A DNA stretch of 64,000 nt, from positions 301,606-365,605 of the forward strand of contig NZ_LMEV01000020.1 of assembly GCF_001426505.1 (NCBI RefSeq), written 5' to 3'. Source of the DNA: Variovorax sp. Root473. GTDB taxonomy: Bacteria; Pseudomonadota; Gammaproteobacteria; Burkholderiales; Burkholderiaceae_C. The notes under the pieces were generated by a model. It saw only the letters and a program-made list of their open reading frames with translations. It ran no database searches and was not told where the DNA came from. Numbering within the stretch: the stretch's first letter is position 1; the number at the start of each line of letters is the position of its first letter. This document shows, piece by piece, positions 26,303 to 34,496 of the stretch. A program made the translations under genes and the position numbers.

Positions 26303-26665
26303 TCAAGCCGGGGACAACCCGTGCAGCGCCAGTCGCCAGGGCGACCCCGCGCGTGATTGCGCGCGCGAGGCGGGGTTCGGCAGCGCGGCAGGCTGCGCGT
26401 CCGACACCGAGATGCACGACGACTCCAGCGCCGACACCAGCACGCGCCGGTGCTCGGTGCTCTCGAAGCGCTCGCCCGGGCCGAGCACGATGTCGCGCGG
26501 GTCGCGGTCGAGCGTGATCCACACCGCGCCGCTGCGGCACTCGATGCCCACGCCCGCCCCGTCGGGCACGGCGAAGACGGCGCGGCTGGGCAAGCTCACG
26601 TGGAAGCGCGAGGTCGACGAGGAGAAAGAAAAAGCCGAAGAAGACGGGGTGGTGGCGGTGCTCAT
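26303..26665 (-). CDS. DUF2917 domain protein
   Basis: A 120-residue protein of unknown function. The conserved-looking core is VSLPSRAVFAVPDGAGVGIECRSGAVWITLDRDPRDIVLGPGERF, a cupin-like beta-rich pattern, matching DUF2917 proteins. A Ser/Thr-rich N-terminus and an Arg/Pro-rich tail flank it. ATG 26665 is preferred over 26677 because GGAG lies 7 bases before it. It is divergent from a LysR gene, a pairing seen repeatedly in Comamonadaceae, which suggests the regulator controls it. Confidence 0.75.
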   Translation of the reverse strand: MSTATTPSSSAFSFSSSTSRFHVSLPSRAVFAVPDGAGVGIECRSGAVWITLDRDPRDIVLGPGERFESTEHRRVLVSALESSCISVSDAQPAALPNPASRAQSRAGSPWRLALHGLSPA

Positions 26666-26747
26666 GGGAAGCTCCATTGCATTCGTGATGCGAATGAATA
26701 TAGTGAGCCGATTCCTCTCTTACACGCGGTCATTCGGAACTCGTTGC

Positions 26748-27674
26748 ATGCCTCCAGAGAATGTGAAAACCCCGGCCGGCGAGCTTCCGCCGCTTGAGCT
26801 GCTGCGCAGCTTCGAGGCCGCCGCGCGCCGGCTGAGCTTCACCCTGGCGGCCGGCGAACTGCACCTCACGCAGTCAGCCGTGAGCCGGCAGATCCAGCAG
26901 CTCGAAGCCAGCCTGGGCGTGCTGCTGTTCGAGCGCCGCCACCGCGCGCTCGTGCTCACCGAGGCCGGCGGCGTGCTGCAGCGCGCGGTCACCGACAGCC
27001 TGGAACGTTTGCGCGACGCCACCGCCCGCGTGCGCGCCCATGCCGCGCCGCGCCAGGTCGCGATCACCACCACGCCGGGCTTTGCATCGCTGTGGCTCAT
27101 TCCGCGGCTGGCGCGCTTCACCGGCAGCCACCCGCAGGTCGACGTGCGTGTGTCGGCGACGCTCGACGTGCTCGACATGGAACGCAGCCGCATCGACGTG
27201 GCCGTGCGGCTCATGCCCATTGCGCGCGGCCTGGGCCCGGCGCTGTTCGAGGAGTCGGTGATGCCGCTGTGTTCGCCACAGCTCGCGACCGTGCTGCGCA
27301 CGCCGTCCGACCTGGCGCAGCTCACGCTGCTCACGGTCGACTACCCCGACCACGGCGAGGCGCCCACGGCCGACTGGGAGCCCTGGCTCAAGCTCATGGG
27401 GCTCGAAGATCTGCGCATGAAGACCACGTTGCGTTTCACGCAGTACGCCGATGCCGTGGCCGCCGCCGTGGCGGGGCAGGGCGTGGTGATTGGCCGGCTG
27501 CCGCTGTTGCGCGAACTGCTGCGCGAAGGCCGCCTCGTCGCGCCGCTCGGCGAAGGCGCCGCGTCGCTGCGCGGCTACTTCGTCGAAACCTCTCGGCGCG
27601 CCGCGAGCAACCGCGACGCGCAGGACTTCGCGCAGTGGCTGCGCGAGGAGGCCGAGGCCGCCCGGCGCGGCTGA
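26748..27674 (+). CDS. LysR-family regulator (GcvA-like)
   Basis: Transcription factor of 308 residues. The N-terminal winged helix reads LLRSFEAAARRLSFTLAAGELHLTQSAVSRQIQQLEASLGVLLFERR, a clear LysR DNA-binding domain, followed by a PBP2-type effector domain (TTPGFASLWLIPRLARF, VRLMPI). The N-terminal PPLELLRSFEAAAR pattern and SLWLIPRL are like GcvA-type regulators. The upstream 82 bases to the divergent DUF2917 gene should hold its operator. ATG 26748 is chosen so that the HTH starts near residue 15. Confidence 0.92.
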   Translation: MPPENVKTPAGELPPLELLRSFEAAARRLSFTLAAGELHLTQSAVSRQIQQLEASLGVLLFERRHRALVLTEAGGVLQRAVTDSLERLRDATARVRAHAAPRQVAITTTPGFASLWLIPRLARFTGSHPQVDVRVSATLDVLDMERSRIDVAVRLMPIARGLGPALFEESVMPLCSPQLATVLRTPSDLAQLTLLTVDYPDHGEAPTADWEPWLKLMGLEDLRMKTTLRFTQYADAVAAAVAGQGVVIGRLPLLRELLREGRLVAPLGEGAASLRGYFVETSRRAASNRDAQDFAQWLREEAEAARRG

Positions 27675-27689
27675 ACGGCCGGTGCGCGA

Positions 27690-28259
27690 TCAGCCCGGCA
27701 GCAGCACCTTGTTGACGACGTGGATCACGCCGTTCGACTGGTAGACATTCGCGATCGTCACCGCCGCCGTGCCGCCCTTGGCATCGGTCACCCACACGGT
27801 GCCGCCGCTCATCGTGGCCGTGAGCGTGCCGCCACTCGCGGTCTTCAGCATCGCCTTGCCACCGCCCGCGTTGATCGCGCTCGTCAGTGCCGCGCTGTCC
27901 ATGCGACCGGGCACCACGTGGTAGGTCAGCACCTTGGTGAGCGTGGCCTTGTTCTCGGGCTTGAGCAGCGTGTCGACCGTGCCGGCCGGCAGCGCCGCGA
28001 ACGAGGCGTTGGTGGGCGCGAACACCGTGAACGGGCCCGGGCTCTTGAGCGTGGCCACGAGGTCGGCCGCCTTCACCGCGGCGACCAGCGTCGTGTGGTC
28101 CTTCGAATTCACCGCGTTGTCGACGATGTCCTTCGTCGGGTACATCGGCGCGCCGCCGACCATGGGGACGGCGGCACTGCTGCTGGCATTGCTCATGCCT
28201 GTGCCGGCGCACGCGCCGAGCAACGCCGACACGCCGAGTGCGATCACGAGTTTTTTCAT
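27690..28259 (-). CDS. Fasciclin-domain lipoprotein
   Basis: Surface or periplasmic protein of 189 residues. The signal peptide MKKLVIALGVSALLGAC ends in a lipobox with Cys17. A single FAS1 domain follows: TLVAAVKAADLVATLKSPGPFTVFAPTNASFAAL (the FAPTN motif), LTYHVVPGRM (YH motif) and GVIHVVNKVLLP. FAS1 domains mediate adhesion and are often induced in stress in bacteria; no enzymatic role is known. A good AGGAG site precedes the ATG. It converges with the LysR gene, 15 bases apart. Confidence 0.93.
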   Translation of the reverse strand: MKKLVIALGVSALLGACAGTGMSNASSSAAVPMVGGAPMYPTKDIVDNAVNSKDHTTLVAAVKAADLVATLKSPGPFTVFAPTNASFAALPAGTVDTLLKPENKATLTKVLTYHVVPGRMDSAALTSAINAGGGKAMLKTASGGTLTATMSGGTVWVTDAKGGTAAVTIANVYQSNGVIHVVNKVLLPG

Positions 28260-28622
28260 GGATGTCTCCTGGAAAGAAAGGGCTCTGTGGAAACCGCCAA
28301 CAGCTCGGAGGCGCGATGCGCTTGAGATGCCATACGGCGCGTTGCGCGAAGCGGATTCAACCAGCGTCGATTCAATGAACCCGGCGAGCCGCGCCGCGTC
28401 AGCTTTGCGCCACAACGCGCCACGCCCCGCTTGCGCGCCGCGCAAGCCCTCGACAGAATCCGCCCTTCCTTTTTCAGCGACAGTTTTTCGACACCACGCA
28501 CGGCGACGATCGACCTCCCGGGCGAGAACACCAACCAATGAACCGTTCACTGAACACCTGACGCACGCCGACCGCCCCGGCCGGATGTGCACCTTCGCAT
28601 CCGCCGCGGCCGTATCGACAAG
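28260..28622. other. Gene-poor leader region between the fasciclin gene and a small ORF
   Basis: No protein gene of normal codon use is visible. The left part must carry the fasciclin promoter (leftward). On the plus strand a seven-codon frame MNRSLNT lies at 28538-28561, ahead of the hairpin described next. I see no good -35/-10 pair on the plus strand. The region could be the 5' leader of the small gene at 28680 or a small RNA ending at the hairpin. Confidence 0.35.
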
Positions 28623-28666
28623 GGCCCCGCGCGCAACTGCATTCGCCGGGGCCTTTTTGTTTTTTC
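28623..28666 (+). terminator. Terminator-like hairpin 14 bases before a small ORF
   Basis: GGCCCCG at 28623-28629 pairs with CGGGGCC at 28647-28653, followed at once by TTTTTGTTTTTT (28654-28665). This is a textbook intrinsic terminator on the plus strand. It lies within the expected 5' leader of the 75-residue ORF, so it could terminate a small RNA or act as an attenuator for that ORF. Confidence 0.75.
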
Positions 28667-28679
28667 GGAGTGTGTGCAC

Positions 28680-28907
28680 ATGAGTGCTCAACGAAAGGCC
28701 CGCGACGACGACAAGCGTCTGGGCCGGTTCTACTTTGCGGTGCCCGCGTCGGCCCCGCGCAATCCCGTGGTGGCCGCGATGGCCCGCCGTGAATCCAGCC
28801 AGGGCGCAGGCCGCCACCTGCGCACGCACCGTGCCGAACGGCGCGCGCAGAAGGTGGCGCTGCAGAAAGCCGCGCGCGACGTCGGACGGAGGGCCGACGA
28901 TGCGTGA
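28680..28907 (+). CDS. Small basic hypothetical protein
   Basis: A 75-residue frame, strongly basic and Ala/Arg-rich, without membrane segments. It starts MSAQRKARDDDKRLGRFYF, continues with ASAPRNPVVAAMARRESSQ, and ends in a helical Arg/Lys stretch (HRAERRAQKVALQKAARD). CGGAG lies about 11 bases before ATG 28680. I do not recognise the family; the charged helical tail would suit nucleic-acid or ribosome binding, but that is a guess. It is short and its end is 2 bases from the convergent MFS stop, so it may be over-called, although the fit between two genes and the leader hairpin support it. Confidence 0.5.
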   Translation: MSAQRKARDDDKRLGRFYFAVPASAPRNPVVAAMARRESSQGAGRHLRTHRAERRAQKVALQKAARDVGRRADDA

Positions 28908-28909
28908 CG

Positions 28910-30202
28910 TCAGCGTTCGCCCGACGCCGGCCGTGCACGCTCACGCGCCCGCGGCAACACCCAGAACGCCAGCGTCCCCGCCGCCAGCATCCCGCTCACC
29001 GTGAGGAACACCGCGCGGAACGGCTCGCTGCCCTGGGCCACGGCCCAGGAGGCGGCCACGCCGGTGGTCCATTGCATCAGCGAGACGCCGAGGAACATCG
29101 CCATGTTGAGCAGCGCCATCGCGCGGCCGGTCACGGCGGCCGGGTAGGCGTTCTTGGTGTACGCGTACAGCAGCACGCTGTAGCCCGACAGCATGCCGTA
29201 GACGATCGGCAGGCCGATGTCGATGGCGCGCGATTGCGTGAGGGCCATGGCGGCGAACATCGCCGCGCCGGCGAAGGCGCAGCGCATCATCCAGCGCGTG
29301 CGGCGCGCGCCGCCGGGGTCGAGGCGGCCGAACAGCATGGGGCTGGCCATGCCGGCGACGGTCATCACCAGCGCCACGTTGCCGCTGGCGACGAGCGAGA
29401 GGCCGTGGCGGTCGTGCAGCACGGGGCCGAGCCACAGGCCGCGCAGCGTGATGAAGGCCGCATACGACACGCAGGCGAAGCACAGCAGCCCGAGCGTGTG
29501 CGGCATGGCGAACAGCGGCACCAGGTCGCGCACGGCCTGGCGCAGCGACTGGTGCTCGGGCGCGGGCTCGTCCGACGCCGCAGACGTGGTCGTGGTCGTG
29601 GTCGTGCGCGCTGGCTCGTGCACGTGCCAGAAGATGACGATCCACGAGAGCACGGCGAAGGCGGTCAACGCGGCATAGCCGGCGCGCCACGACGCGGCCT
29701 CGATCAGCAGCGCCAGCGGCGTGCCCGTGAACAGGATGCCCATGCCCGCGAGGCTCATCACCAGGCCCGACATGGCCGTGAAGCGCGAGGCGTCGAAGTG
29801 CCGTGCGATGAACACCGTGCAGGCCAGGAAGGCCGGCGCGCAGCCCACGCCGATCAGCGCCTGCCCCAGCAGCAGCGCGCCGAAGCCCGGCGCCACGGTG
29901 CACAGCGCGGCGCCCGCAATGGCCAGGGGAAAAGCGGTGAGCACGGTGCGGCGCACGCCGAAGTGGTCGATCGACACGCCCATCGCGAGCTGCATGATGC
30001 CGAAGGTGAAATGGAAGGTGCCGGCCCAGGTGCCCAGCGCCTGCGGCGTGAGGCCGAAGTGCTGCGTGAGCGGCGTGGCCATCATGGCGCCGACGGTGCG
30101 AAAGGCCTGGCTCAGCGCGAAGGCGGTGGCCAGTGCGACCAGCATGGCCGCGGCCGAGGTCGACCCGCGGGTCGGGGGCGGCGAAGCCGCGTGCTTGTTC
30201 AT
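28910..30202 (-). CDS. MFS transporter
   Basis: Twelve-helix major facilitator of 430 residues. Recognisable are ALSQAFRTVGAMMATPL, IDHFGVRRTVLTAFPLAIAG (motif A-like loop) and GQALIGVGCAPAFLACTVFIARHF. The central loop holds a run of threonines (TTTTTT) encoded by a GTGGTC repeat (29585-29607). It is clearly paralogous to the carrier at 57523-58761. Substrate is unknown; no regulator is adjacent. Glutamine-hairpin markers are absent, so it is not a DHA2 type. ATG 30202 is used. Confidence 0.9.
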   Translation of the reverse strand: MNKHAASPPPTRGSTSAAAMLVALATAFALSQAFRTVGAMMATPLTQHFGLTPQALGTWAGTFHFTFGIMQLAMGVSIDHFGVRRTVLTAFPLAIAGAALCTVAPGFGALLLGQALIGVGCAPAFLACTVFIARHFDASRFTAMSGLVMSLAGMGILFTGTPLALLIEAASWRAGYAALTAFAVLSWIVIFWHVHEPARTTTTTTTSAASDEPAPEHQSLRQAVRDLVPLFAMPHTLGLLCFACVSYAAFITLRGLWLGPVLHDRHGLSLVASGNVALVMTVAGMASPMLFGRLDPGGARRTRWMMRCAFAGAAMFAAMALTQSRAIDIGLPIVYGMLSGYSVLLYAYTKNAYPAAVTGRAMALLNMAMFLGVSLMQWTTGVAASWAVAQGSEPFRAVFLTVSGMLAAGTLAFWVLPRARERARPASGER

Positions 30203-30270
30203 CGGGAGAAACGGAAACCGGAGAGAGAGGAGGGCGGCGTCGATGCTACCGGCATGTCGCGCCCCATGCA

Positions 30271-30338
30271 GAACGGCGCCCGAGGGCGCCGTTCGTTGGC
30301 TGTCTCCGAGGCGTCAGTGCCGGCGGTGGCCGGCACTG
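30271..30338. repeat. Two adjacent perfect hairpins between glcB and the MFS gene
   Basis: GAACGGCGCCC/GGGCGCCGTTC (30271-30294, 11-bp stem) and CAGTGCCGGC/GCCGGCACTG (30315-30338, 10-bp stem) lie in the 149 bases after the glcB stop. Neither is followed by a T tract, so they are not classic terminators but could stabilise the 3' end of the glcB mRNA or serve Rho-linked termination. Confidence 0.55.
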
Positions 30339-30351
30339 CGCATCGCGCGCG

Positions 30352-32526
30352 TCAGGCCGCGGCCTTCACCTTCAGGCGCCAGGCGTGCAGCAGCGGCTCG
30401 GTGTAGCCGCTGGGCTGCTCGATGCCCTTGAACACGAGGTCTTGCGCGGCCTTGTAGGCGGCCGAGGTCTCGAAGTGGCCGGCCATCGGCTGGTACAGCG
30501 CGTCGCCGGCGTTCTGCTCGTCGACCACCTTGGCCATGCGCTGGAAGGTCTCGTCGACCTGCGCCTTCGTGACGACGCCGTGCAGCAGCCAGTTGGCGAG
30601 GTGCTGGCTGGAGATGCGCAGCGTGGCGCGGTCTTCCATCAGGCCGACGTTGTGGATGTCGGGCACCTTCGAGCAGCCCACGCCCTGGTCGATCCAGCGC
30701 ACCACGTAGCCCAGGATGCCCTGCACGTTGTTGTCGATTTCCTGCTGCTTCTCGGCGTCGGTCCACTTGGCCTGCGCGGCGATCGGCACCTGCAGCAGTG
30801 CGTTCAGGATGTTCTCGCGCTCGCCTTCGGCGTCGATCTTTTCCAGCTCCTGCTGCACGGCGGTCACGCTGACCTGGTGGTAGTGCAGCGCGTGCAGCGT
30901 GGCGGCCGTGGGCGAGGGCACCCAGGCGGTGTTGGCGCCGGCCTTGGGGTGGGCGATCTTCTGTTCGAGCATCGCGGCCATCAGGTCGGGCATGGCCCAC
31001 ATGCCCTTGCCGATCTGCGCCTTGCCGCGCAGGCCGCAGTTCAGGCCGACGAGCACGTTGTTCTTCTCGTAGGCGCCGATCCAGGCGCTGGACTTCATGT
31101 CGCCCTTGCGGATCATCGGGCCGCCCTGCATGGCGGTGTGCATCTCGTCGCCGGTGCGGTCCAGGAAGCCGGTGTTGATGAAGGCCACGCGCGCGGCGGC
31201 CTCGGCGATGCAGGCCTGCAGGTTCACGCTGGTGCGGCGCTCCTCGTCCATGATGCCGAGCTTGACGGTGTTGGCGGGCAGGCCGAGCAGCTGCTCGACG
31301 CGGCCGAACAGCTCGCTCGCAAAGGCGACTTCGGCCGGGCCGTGCATCTTGGGCTTGACGATGTAGATGCTGCCGGTGCGCGAGTTGCCCTTGCGCTTGA
31401 CGTCGATCATCGCGATGGTGGTGGTGACCACGGCGTCCAGGATGCCTTCGGGGATTTCCTTGCCGCCTTCGTACAGGATGGCCGGGTTGGTCATCAGGTG
31501 GCCCACGTTGCGCAGGAACATGAGCGAGCGGCCGTGCAGCTTCAGCGGCTGGCCGTTGGCGCCGGTGTACTCGCGGTCGGCATTCAGGCCGCGCGTGAAG
31601 GTCTTGCCGCCCTTGGCGACTTCCTCGGTGAGCGTGCCCTGCACGATGCCTAGCCAGTTGGCGTACGCGACGACCTTGTCGGCGGCGTCGACCACGGCCA
31701 CCGAGTCTTCGAGGTCGAGGATGGTGGAGAGCGCGGCTTCGAGCACGAGGTCGCTCACGCCGGCGGCGTCGCTCTTGCCGATGGCGGTGCTGCGGTCGAT
31801 GCGGATGTCCAGGTGGATGCCGTTGTGCTTGAGCAGCACCGACGACGGCGCGGTCGCGTCGCCCTGGTAGCCGACGAACTGCGACGCATCGGCCAGGCCG
31901 GTGGTGCTGCCTTGCAGTGCGACGACGAGCTGGCCGTCCTTCACGCTGTAGCCGGTGGCGTTCTTGTGCGAGCCGTTGCTCAGCGGTGCGGCCTGGTCGA
32001 GCACGTTGCGTGCGAACTCGATGACCTTGGCGCCGCGCACGGGGTTGTAGCCCTTGCCCTTTTCCGCGCCGCCGGTTTCGGGGATGGCGTCGGTGCCGTA
32101 CAGCGCGTCGTACAGCGAACCCCAGCGCGCGTTGGCGGCGTTGAGGGCGTAGCGCGCATTCAGGATCGGCACCACCAGCTGCGGGCCGGCCTGCAGCGCG
32201 AGTTCGGAGTCGACGTTGGCCGTGGTGGCCTTCACGCCCTTGGGCTGCGGCAGCAGGTAGCCGATCTTTTCCAGGAAGGCGCGGTAGGCCGGCATGTCGG
32301 CGATCGGGCCGGGGTTCTTCTTGTGCCAGGCGTCGAGTTCGCTCTGCAGGCGGTCGCGCTCGGCGAGCAGGGCGACGTTCTTGGGTGCGAGGTCATGGAC
32401 GATGGCATCGAAGCCCTTCCAGAACACGTCGCTGGCCACGCCGCTGGCGGGCAGGACTTTCTCTTCGACGAAGCGGTGCAGTTCGGTCGCGACCTGGAGT
32501 CGGTGGGCGGTGGTGCGGTCGGTCAT
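30352..32526 (-). CDS. glcB: Malate synthase G
   Basis: Condenses glyoxylate with acetyl-CoA to malate. The 724-residue size matches form G (about 720), not form A (~530). Characteristic stretches are VDSELALQAGPQLVVPILNARYALNAANARWGSLYDALYGTD, ILDLEDSVAVVDAADK, GRSLMFLRNVGHLMTNPA, MDEERRTSVNL and PTAATLHALHYHQV. It is needed when cells grow on glycolate, glyoxylate or two-carbon compounds. It begins 53 bases after a haloacid dehalogenase gene on the same strand, suggesting cotranscription. glcDEF genes are not in the window. Confidence 0.97.
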   Translation of the reverse strand: MTDRTTAHRLQVATELHRFVEEKVLPASGVASDVFWKGFDAIVHDLAPKNVALLAERDRLQSELDAWHKKNPGPIADMPAYRAFLEKIGYLLPQPKGVKATTANVDSELALQAGPQLVVPILNARYALNAANARWGSLYDALYGTDAIPETGGAEKGKGYNPVRGAKVIEFARNVLDQAAPLSNGSHKNATGYSVKDGQLVVALQGSTTGLADASQFVGYQGDATAPSSVLLKHNGIHLDIRIDRSTAIGKSDAAGVSDLVLEAALSTILDLEDSVAVVDAADKVVAYANWLGIVQGTLTEEVAKGGKTFTRGLNADREYTGANGQPLKLHGRSLMFLRNVGHLMTNPAILYEGGKEIPEGILDAVVTTTIAMIDVKRKGNSRTGSIYIVKPKMHGPAEVAFASELFGRVEQLLGLPANTVKLGIMDEERRTSVNLQACIAEAAARVAFINTGFLDRTGDEMHTAMQGGPMIRKGDMKSSAWIGAYEKNNVLVGLNCGLRGKAQIGKGMWAMPDLMAAMLEQKIAHPKAGANTAWVPSPTAATLHALHYHQVSVTAVQQELEKIDAEGERENILNALLQVPIAAQAKWTDAEKQQEIDNNVQGILGYVVRWIDQGVGCSKVPDIHNVGLMEDRATLRISSQHLANWLLHGVVTKAQVDETFQRMAKVVDEQNAGDALYQPMAGHFETSAAYKAAQDLVFKGIEQPSGYTEPLLHAWRLKVKAAA

Positions 32527-32579
32527 GTGTTTTCTCCTTGGGAACGCAATGCAAAAAATGGAAATCGGGAGGGCCTGAT

Positions 32580-33257
32580 TCAGAAGAAGGCGAGCACGTC
32601 GCGCAGGCTCTGGCCGGTGCGCTCGGGGGACGTGCCCAGTTCTTCGAAAGGCAGCTGGTAGCGGTTGACCCAGAGCGTGCGAAATCCGTACCAGGTCGCG
32701 CCCAGCGCGTCCCAGCCGTTGCAGCTCACGAAGGCGATCTGCGCGGGCGGCAGGCCGGTGGCCGTGACGCCCAGCCGGTACGCCTCGGGATGGGTCTTGT
32801 ACTTGCGGATGCCGTCCACGCTCAGCACGTGGTCCAGCAGGCCGTGCAGGCCGGCACTGCGCACGGCGTCGTCGAGCATGCCGGGGTCGCCGTTCGACAG
32901 GATGCCGGTGACCACGCCGCGCGCCTTCAACGCCTGCAGCACTTCGCGGCTTTCTTCGAAGGCGGCGAGCGTGCGGTAGGCGCCCATCAGCTGCTGTTCG
33001 GCGTTGTCGTCCAGCGCCAGGCCCAGCCGCTTGGTGCTGTAGCGCAGGGCGGCGCGCGTGAGTTCGCTGAACGGGCGGTAGCAGGCACCGTCGTTGCTGG
33101 TCGTCACCAGGCGGGTGTATTCGATCTGCTTGTCGCGCCAGGCCACGGCCAGCGCGGCCCCCTGGCCGGGGAACAGGCGCTCGGCCGCCTGCCCGACGCT
33201 GTACACGTCGAACAGGGTGCCGTAAGCGTCAAAGAGAACTGCCCCAGGTGAAGCCAT
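32580..33257 (-). CDS. L-2-haloacid dehalogenase (HAD type II)
   Basis: Hydrolyses 2-halo acids to 2-hydroxy acids with inversion. The 225-residue protein has nucleophile Asp10 in VLFDAYGTLFDV, Thr14, Arg41 (WRDKQIEY), SNGD at 121-124, Lys154 in YKTHP, Tyr160, and the VSCNGWD loop (Ser178, Asn180, Asp183). These match, nearly one for one in spacing, the catalytic residues known from L-DEX/DhlB enzymes, so true dehalogenase activity is likely, not just generic HAD phosphatase. It is first in an apparent operon with glcB. Its promoter region (33258-33440) is shared with the divergent aminotransferase. Confidence 0.9.
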   Translation of the reverse strand: MASPGAVLFDAYGTLFDVYSVGQAAERLFPGQGAALAVAWRDKQIEYTRLVTTSNDGACYRPFSELTRAALRYSTKRLGLALDDNAEQQLMGAYRTLAAFEESREVLQALKARGVVTGILSNGDPGMLDDAVRSAGLHGLLDHVLSVDGIRKYKTHPEAYRLGVTATGLPPAQIAFVSCNGWDALGATWYGFRTLWVNRYQLPFEELGTSPERTGQSLRDVLAFF

Positions 33258-33263
33258 GTGAGA

Positions 33264-33290
33264 ACTGTATTCGATACTTTGCAGGACAGT
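33264..33290. promoter_or_regulatory. Possible operator upstream of the dehalogenase
   Basis: ACTGT at 33264-33268 and ACAGT at 33286-33290 form inverted arms around a 17-base AT-rich core (ATTCGATACTTTGCAGG), 7 bases before the dehalogenase ATG. Position fits a repressor site, but the arms are short and no regulator gene is adjacent. Confidence 0.3.
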
Positions 33291-33408
33291 AAGAGCCGAA
33301 AGTGAGATTTATCTGTGACAAAAATGCATGTAATCAACGCAGGTCCGCGAGGGCCCCGCAGCACCTCAAAGGGAAGGTCCTGAGGGCGGGGCAGTGGCGG
33401 CTGTATAT

Positions 33409-33424
33409 ATTTAACTTCTTAAAT
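33409..33424. promoter_or_regulatory. AT-rich palindrome before the aminotransferase gene
   Basis: ATTTAA-CTTC-TTAAAT is a perfect 6-bp inverted repeat in a TATATATTTAAC stretch, only 17 bases before ATG 33442. It probably overlaps the promoter of the aminotransferase gene; an operator role is inferred from symmetry only. Confidence 0.35.
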
Positions 33425-33441
33425 AATCAGCTCCTGTCGCA

Positions 33442-34419
33442 ATGATCCTCCTGGCTTCCAACGAAAACCCGCTCGGCATGCCCGAGTCGGCCCGCCGCGC
33501 CGCCGCTGCCGCCCTCGAAGGCGCGGGCAACTATCCCGACAGCAACGGCACCGCGCTCAAGCAGGCGCTGGCCGCGCGGCTCGACGTGCCGCCCGAATGG
33601 CTGACGCTGGGCAGCGGATCGAGCGAGATTCTCGAGCTGGCGGCGCAGGTCAGCCTGAAGCCGGGCGAGAACGTCGTCTATTCGCAGTACGGGTTCATCG
33701 TTTATGCGGCAGCCACGGCGCACGCCCATGCGCGCGCCACCGTCGTGCCCGCGCTCGACTTCGGCCACGACCTGGACGCGATGCGCGCCGCCATCGGCGG
33801 CGACACCCAACTGGTCTTCGTCGCCAATCCGAACAACCCGACCGGCACCTTCATCGATGCTGCGCCGCTGCGCGACTTTCTGCAATCGGTGCCCGCGCAC
33901 GTGACCGTGCTGCTCGACGAGGCCTACACCGAGTACCTCGCGCCCGCGCAGCGCTACGACAGCATCGAGTGGGTGCGCCGCCTGCCGAACCTGATCGTGG
34001 CGCGCACCTTCTCCAAGGCCTTCGGCCTGGCCGGGCTGCGCATCGGCTACGGCGTGTCGCAGCCGGCGCTCACGGCGCGCATGAACGCGCAGCGCCCGCG
34101 CTTCAACGTGACGACGCCGGCCCAGGCCGCGGCCGTGGCGGCGCTGGGCGACGCCGACTTCCTGGCGCGCACCTACGAACTGAACACCGCCGGGCGCGAC
34201 CAGCTCGCCGCGGGCTTCAGCGCGCTGGGCCTGCCGTACGTCCCGTCGTCGGGCAACTTCCTGATGGTGCAGGTCGGCGATGCGCCCGCCGTGCACGCGC
34301 GCCTGCTCGCCGCTGGCATCGAGGTCTCGCTGCTCGGCCCCTACGGCCTGCCGCAATGGCTGCGCGTGAGCGTTGGGCTGCTGGCGCAGAACGAGGCGCT
34401 GCTGGCAGCGCTGCGCTGA
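33442..34419 (+). CDS. HisC-like aminotransferase, short at the N-terminus
   Basis: PLP fold-type I transaminase related to histidinol-phosphate aminotransferase. It starts directly at MILLASNENPLGMPESA, so the ~25-40 residues that precede LASNENPLG in usual HisC proteins are missing; length is 325 instead of ~355. An in-frame stop (TAA at 33424) excludes an upstream start. Other motifs are intact: VFVANPNNPTGTF, LLDEAYTEY, RTFSKAFGLAGLRIGYG with the PLP lysine, and NFLMV. No other his genes are adjacent, so it may act on aromatic or other amino acids. Confidence 0.85.
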   Translation: MILLASNENPLGMPESARRAAAAALEGAGNYPDSNGTALKQALAARLDVPPEWLTLGSGSSEILELAAQVSLKPGENVVYSQYGFIVYAAATAHAHARATVVPALDFGHDLDAMRAAIGGDTQLVFVANPNNPTGTFIDAAPLRDFLQSVPAHVTVLLDEAYTEYLAPAQRYDSIEWVRRLPNLIVARTFSKAFGLAGLRIGYGVSQPALTARMNAQRPRFNVTTPAQAAAVAALGDADFLARTYELNTAGRDQLAAGFSALGLPYVPSSGNFLMVQVGDAPAVHARLLAAGIEVSLLGPYGLPQWLRVSVGLLAQNEALLAALR

Positions 34420-34496
34420 GCGAATGCGCTGCGGCCTGTTCAAAGGCCGCGGCCCCCCGACCCCAGCCTTCCTCGAAAAGGGAAGGAGCAAGACCG
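34420..34496. repeat. Short hairpin between convergent genes
   Basis: Between the aminotransferase and the IclR gene, CCTTCC (34467-34472) and GGAAGG (34481-34486) frame a loop TCGAAAAG in a C-rich context (CCCCCCGACCCCAG). No T tract follows. It resembles small intergenic palindromes common in this bacterial family. Confidence 0.35.

Noticed and set aside
28474..28944. Minus-strand frame across the small basic ORF
   Set aside because: It has no ribosome site or family motif and runs through the terminator hairpin; codon pattern is poor.
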